A DNA stretch of 14,135 nucleotides from Tissierella_B sp964485455 (GTDB lineage Bacteria > Bacillota > Clostridia > Tissierellales > Tissierellaceae). Shown in pieces: positions 12,619-14,135 of this stretch. A program made the translations under genes and the position numbers. The stretch's first letter is position 1, and every line of letters starts with the position of its first letter. The notes beneath the pieces were generated by a model, which saw nothing but the letters and a program-made list of their open reading frames with translations, searched no databases and had not been told where the DNA came from. The stretch covers positions 1-14,135 of the forward strand of contig CAZAJU010000055.1 of assembly GCA_964485455.1 (NCBI GenBank). Reading direction: 5' to 3'.

Positions 12619-14040
12619 TTAACCTTGATAGAACGCCTTATAAGCCTTATAGGTTTCATATAGGTCAATTTTACTAACAAGTTCAACAGGAGCATGCATA
12701 CTCAACATTGGAGTTCCACAGTCTACAACCTCTGCACCTTTATTTGCTAGAATATAGGCTATAGTTCCGCCACCACCTTGGTCCACCTTGCCAAGTTCTC
12801 CCACTTGCCATGTAACTTCGTTTTTATTAAACACTTCTCTTACATGGGCTAAAAATTCTGCATTTGCATCATTTGAGCCGGATTTTCCTCTTGAACCAGT
12901 GTATTTACTGATTGTAACGCCCTTGCCGATAAAAGCACCATTTCTCTTATCAAGTACATCAGGGAAATTCGGATCGAAACCTGCAGTTACATCACCTGAC
13001 AAAACCTTTGAATTGCTCAATGCTCTTTTTAAATCTAGGTAACTAGTTTTTCCCTGTAAATAGAGCAACTCTGCAACCACATTTTCAAAAAAACTTGATT
13101 CCATGCCTGTATTTCCCATACTTCCAACTTCTTCTTTATCTACAAATAATCCTACGATATTGTCTTCATTATTTTCAGCATTGAAAACTGCCTCAAGGGC
13201 TGCATAAGAGCATACTCTGTCATCATGACCATGTGCCATTATCATGCTTCTATCAATACCTACATCCCTTGCTTTTCCCGCTGGAACGATTTCGATTTCA
13301 GCTACGTTAAAGTCTTCCTCTTCTATTCCATATTTTTCATGTAAAATACTAAGAATATTGAGTTTTACCTTCTCCTCAAGTTCTTCATCTTTATATGGAA
13401 TACTTCCTATAATCACATTTAATCCTTCTCCAGTAATTCCATCCCCCATCTTTTTATCCATCTGATCCTTAGCAAGATGAGGCAACAAATCCGTTATATA
13501 TAACACAGGGTCTTCTTCATCCTCACCTATTACAACGTTAACCTTCTCTCCATCTTTCTTATATAACACTCCATGAAGTGCTAGTGGTATGGCAACCCAT
13601 TGGTACTTCTTTACTCCACCATAATAATGAGTCTTAAGCATTCCAATTCCACCGTCTTCATATAGAGGATTCGCTTTAAGATCCAATCTTGGAGCATCTA
13701 AATGACTACCTACAATCCTCATACCCTTATCAAGGGTCTTGGTTCCTATAGAGAATAATACTACTCCTTTTCCTTTATTTATTGCATAAATCTTATCTCC
13801 TGCCTTGACTTGTCCTCTTGATATAATTTCATCAAAAGAAATATATCCCTTAGCTATAGCCTGCTTTACGATTTCATCAGTAGATTCTCTTTCTGTTTTT
13901 CCTTTATCAAGAAAATTCTTATACCCTATGGCAAAATTCATTACCTTGTCCAGCTCTCCATCCTTGAGCTGCTCCCAAGCATTATTAAATTTTTTAGTTA
14001 GTTTTTTTTGTAGTTCCTTCCCCTTTAATACCTCTGACAT
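12619..14040 (-). CDS. M18-family zinc aminopeptidase
   Basis: A 473-residue cytoplasmic metallo-aminopeptidase of family M18 (aspartyl aminopeptidase type), normally a large tetrahedral dodecamer that removes N-terminal residues from peptides. Likely metal and catalytic residues: H113 and D115 in VGSHLDAPRLD, D273/D274 in AHGHDDRVC, E303/E304 in VDKEEVGSMGNTGM, an Asp in SGDVTAGFDPN (350-356), and H449 in MLSMHAPVEL. Basic residues in TGSRGKSGSNDANAEF and the glycine run KVDQGGGGTIA are also typical. AGGAG lies 7 nt before ATG. The name 'aspartyl' is by family; substrate preference here is unknown. It is transcribed alone between its own promoter and terminator. Confidence 0.95.
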   Translation of the reverse strand: MSEVLKGKELQKKLTKKFNNAWEQLKDGELDKVMNFAIGYKNFLDKGKTERESTDEIVKQAIAKGYISFDEIISRGQVKAGDKIYAINKGKGVVLFSIGTKTLDKGMRIVGSHLDAPRLDLKANPLYEDGGIGMLKTHYYGGVKKYQWVAIPLALHGVLYKKDGEKVNVVIGEDEEDPVLYITDLLPHLAKDQMDKKMGDGITGEGLNVIIGSIPYKDEELEEKVKLNILSILHEKYGIEEEDFNVAEIEIVPAGKARDVGIDRSMIMAHGHDDRVCSYAALEAVFNAENNEDNIVGLFVDKEEVGSMGNTGMESSFFENVVAELLYLQGKTSYLDLKRALSNSKVLSGDVTAGFDPNFPDVLDKRNGAFIGKGVTISKYTGSRGKSGSNDANAEFLAHVREVFNKNEVTWQVGELGKVDQGGGGTIAYILANKGAEVVDCGTPMLSMHAPVELVSKIDLYETYKAYKAFYQG

Positions 14041-14070
14041 CTAATCACTCCTATTTGTTCTTAAAATAAT

Positions 14071-14088
14071 AAATTTAATATTAAATTT
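14071..14088. promoter_or_regulatory. 18-bp perfect palindrome in the M18 leader
   Basis: AAATTTAATATTAAATTT is a perfect inverted repeat lying between the predicted transcription start (about 14098) and the ribosome binding site. It contains only A and T, so it may be chance in an AT-rich leader, or a repressor operator. Confidence 0.3.
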
Positions 14089-14104
14089 TAATAATAATAG
14101 GTAT

Positions 14105-14134
14105 ATAATACCCATATTGGTGGCGGAATATCAA
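14105..14134 (-). promoter_or_regulatory. Probable promoter of the M18 peptidase gene
   Basis: On the minus strand TTGATA (14134-14129) and TATTAT (14110-14105) are separated by 18 bp. The predicted start near 14098 leaves a leader of about 58 nt. Confidence 0.55.
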
Positions 14135-14135
14135 T

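Noticed and set aside
12247..12663. A 138-codon plus-strand ORF
   Set aside because: It lies antisense to the YbaK-type gene and runs through the terminator hairpin; there is no ribosome binding site and its composition is a reverse-strand shadow.

Overview
The window looks like a chromosomal segment of a low-GC, spore-forming, probably anaerobic member of the Clostridia/Tissierellia. The reasons are the AT-rich composition, the strong AGGAGG-type ribosome binding sites with several TTG/GTG starts, two CotF-type spore coat genes, a GerS-like lipoprotein next to an alanine racemase, a SAM-I riboswitch on a methionine transporter, and CRP/FNR-type sites on a metal ATPase. I cannot assign a genus from sequence alone.

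Left block, minus strand (1-3345): read in transcription order this is acpS-nnrD (fused into one gene), gerS/ydcC-like lipoprotein, alr, ndoAI (mazE-type antitoxin), then the first codons of ndoA (mazF-type toxin) at the window edge. This matches the conserved Firmicute order acpS-ydcC-alr-ndoAI-ndoA. Two things are unusual. The holo-ACP synthase is fused to the NAD(P)H-hydrate dehydratase. The antitoxin has lost the N-terminal beta strand of its ribbon-helix-helix domain, and what looks like the lost piece survives as an in-frame, stop-interrupted remnant upstream.

Coat pair, minus strand (3432-4134): two CotF-like genes with a clear terminator after them.

Methionine block, plus strand (4238-7014): a strong promoter, a complete SAM-I riboswitch with terminator and antiterminator, then metN-metI-metQ (ATPase, permease, lipoprotein) and a terminator. 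A short intergenic stretch with a hairpin and four tandem heptamers follows. Next come a small acidic ORF of unknown function (plus) and, facing it across a shared hairpin, a coiled-coil lipoprotein of unknown function (minus).

lysA (8362-9654, plus) is a single-gene unit with its own consensus promoter and terminator.

Metal block, minus strand (9705-11987): a P1B-type ATPase with an unusual CPG motif and a separately encoded HMA metallochaperone. Each has an FNR-like dyad exactly 22 bp upstream of its -10 hexamer, which puts both at about -41.5. This shared promoter architecture is the most informative unlisted signal in the window.

Right end, minus strand (12030-14134): a YbaK-type aminoacyl-tRNA deacylase and an M18 metallo-aminopeptidase, separated by a terminator, with a promoter for the peptidase at the window edge. 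No RNA genes other than the riboswitch, no insertion sequences and no CRISPR arrays were seen. No intergenic stretch without a feature exceeds 300 bases.
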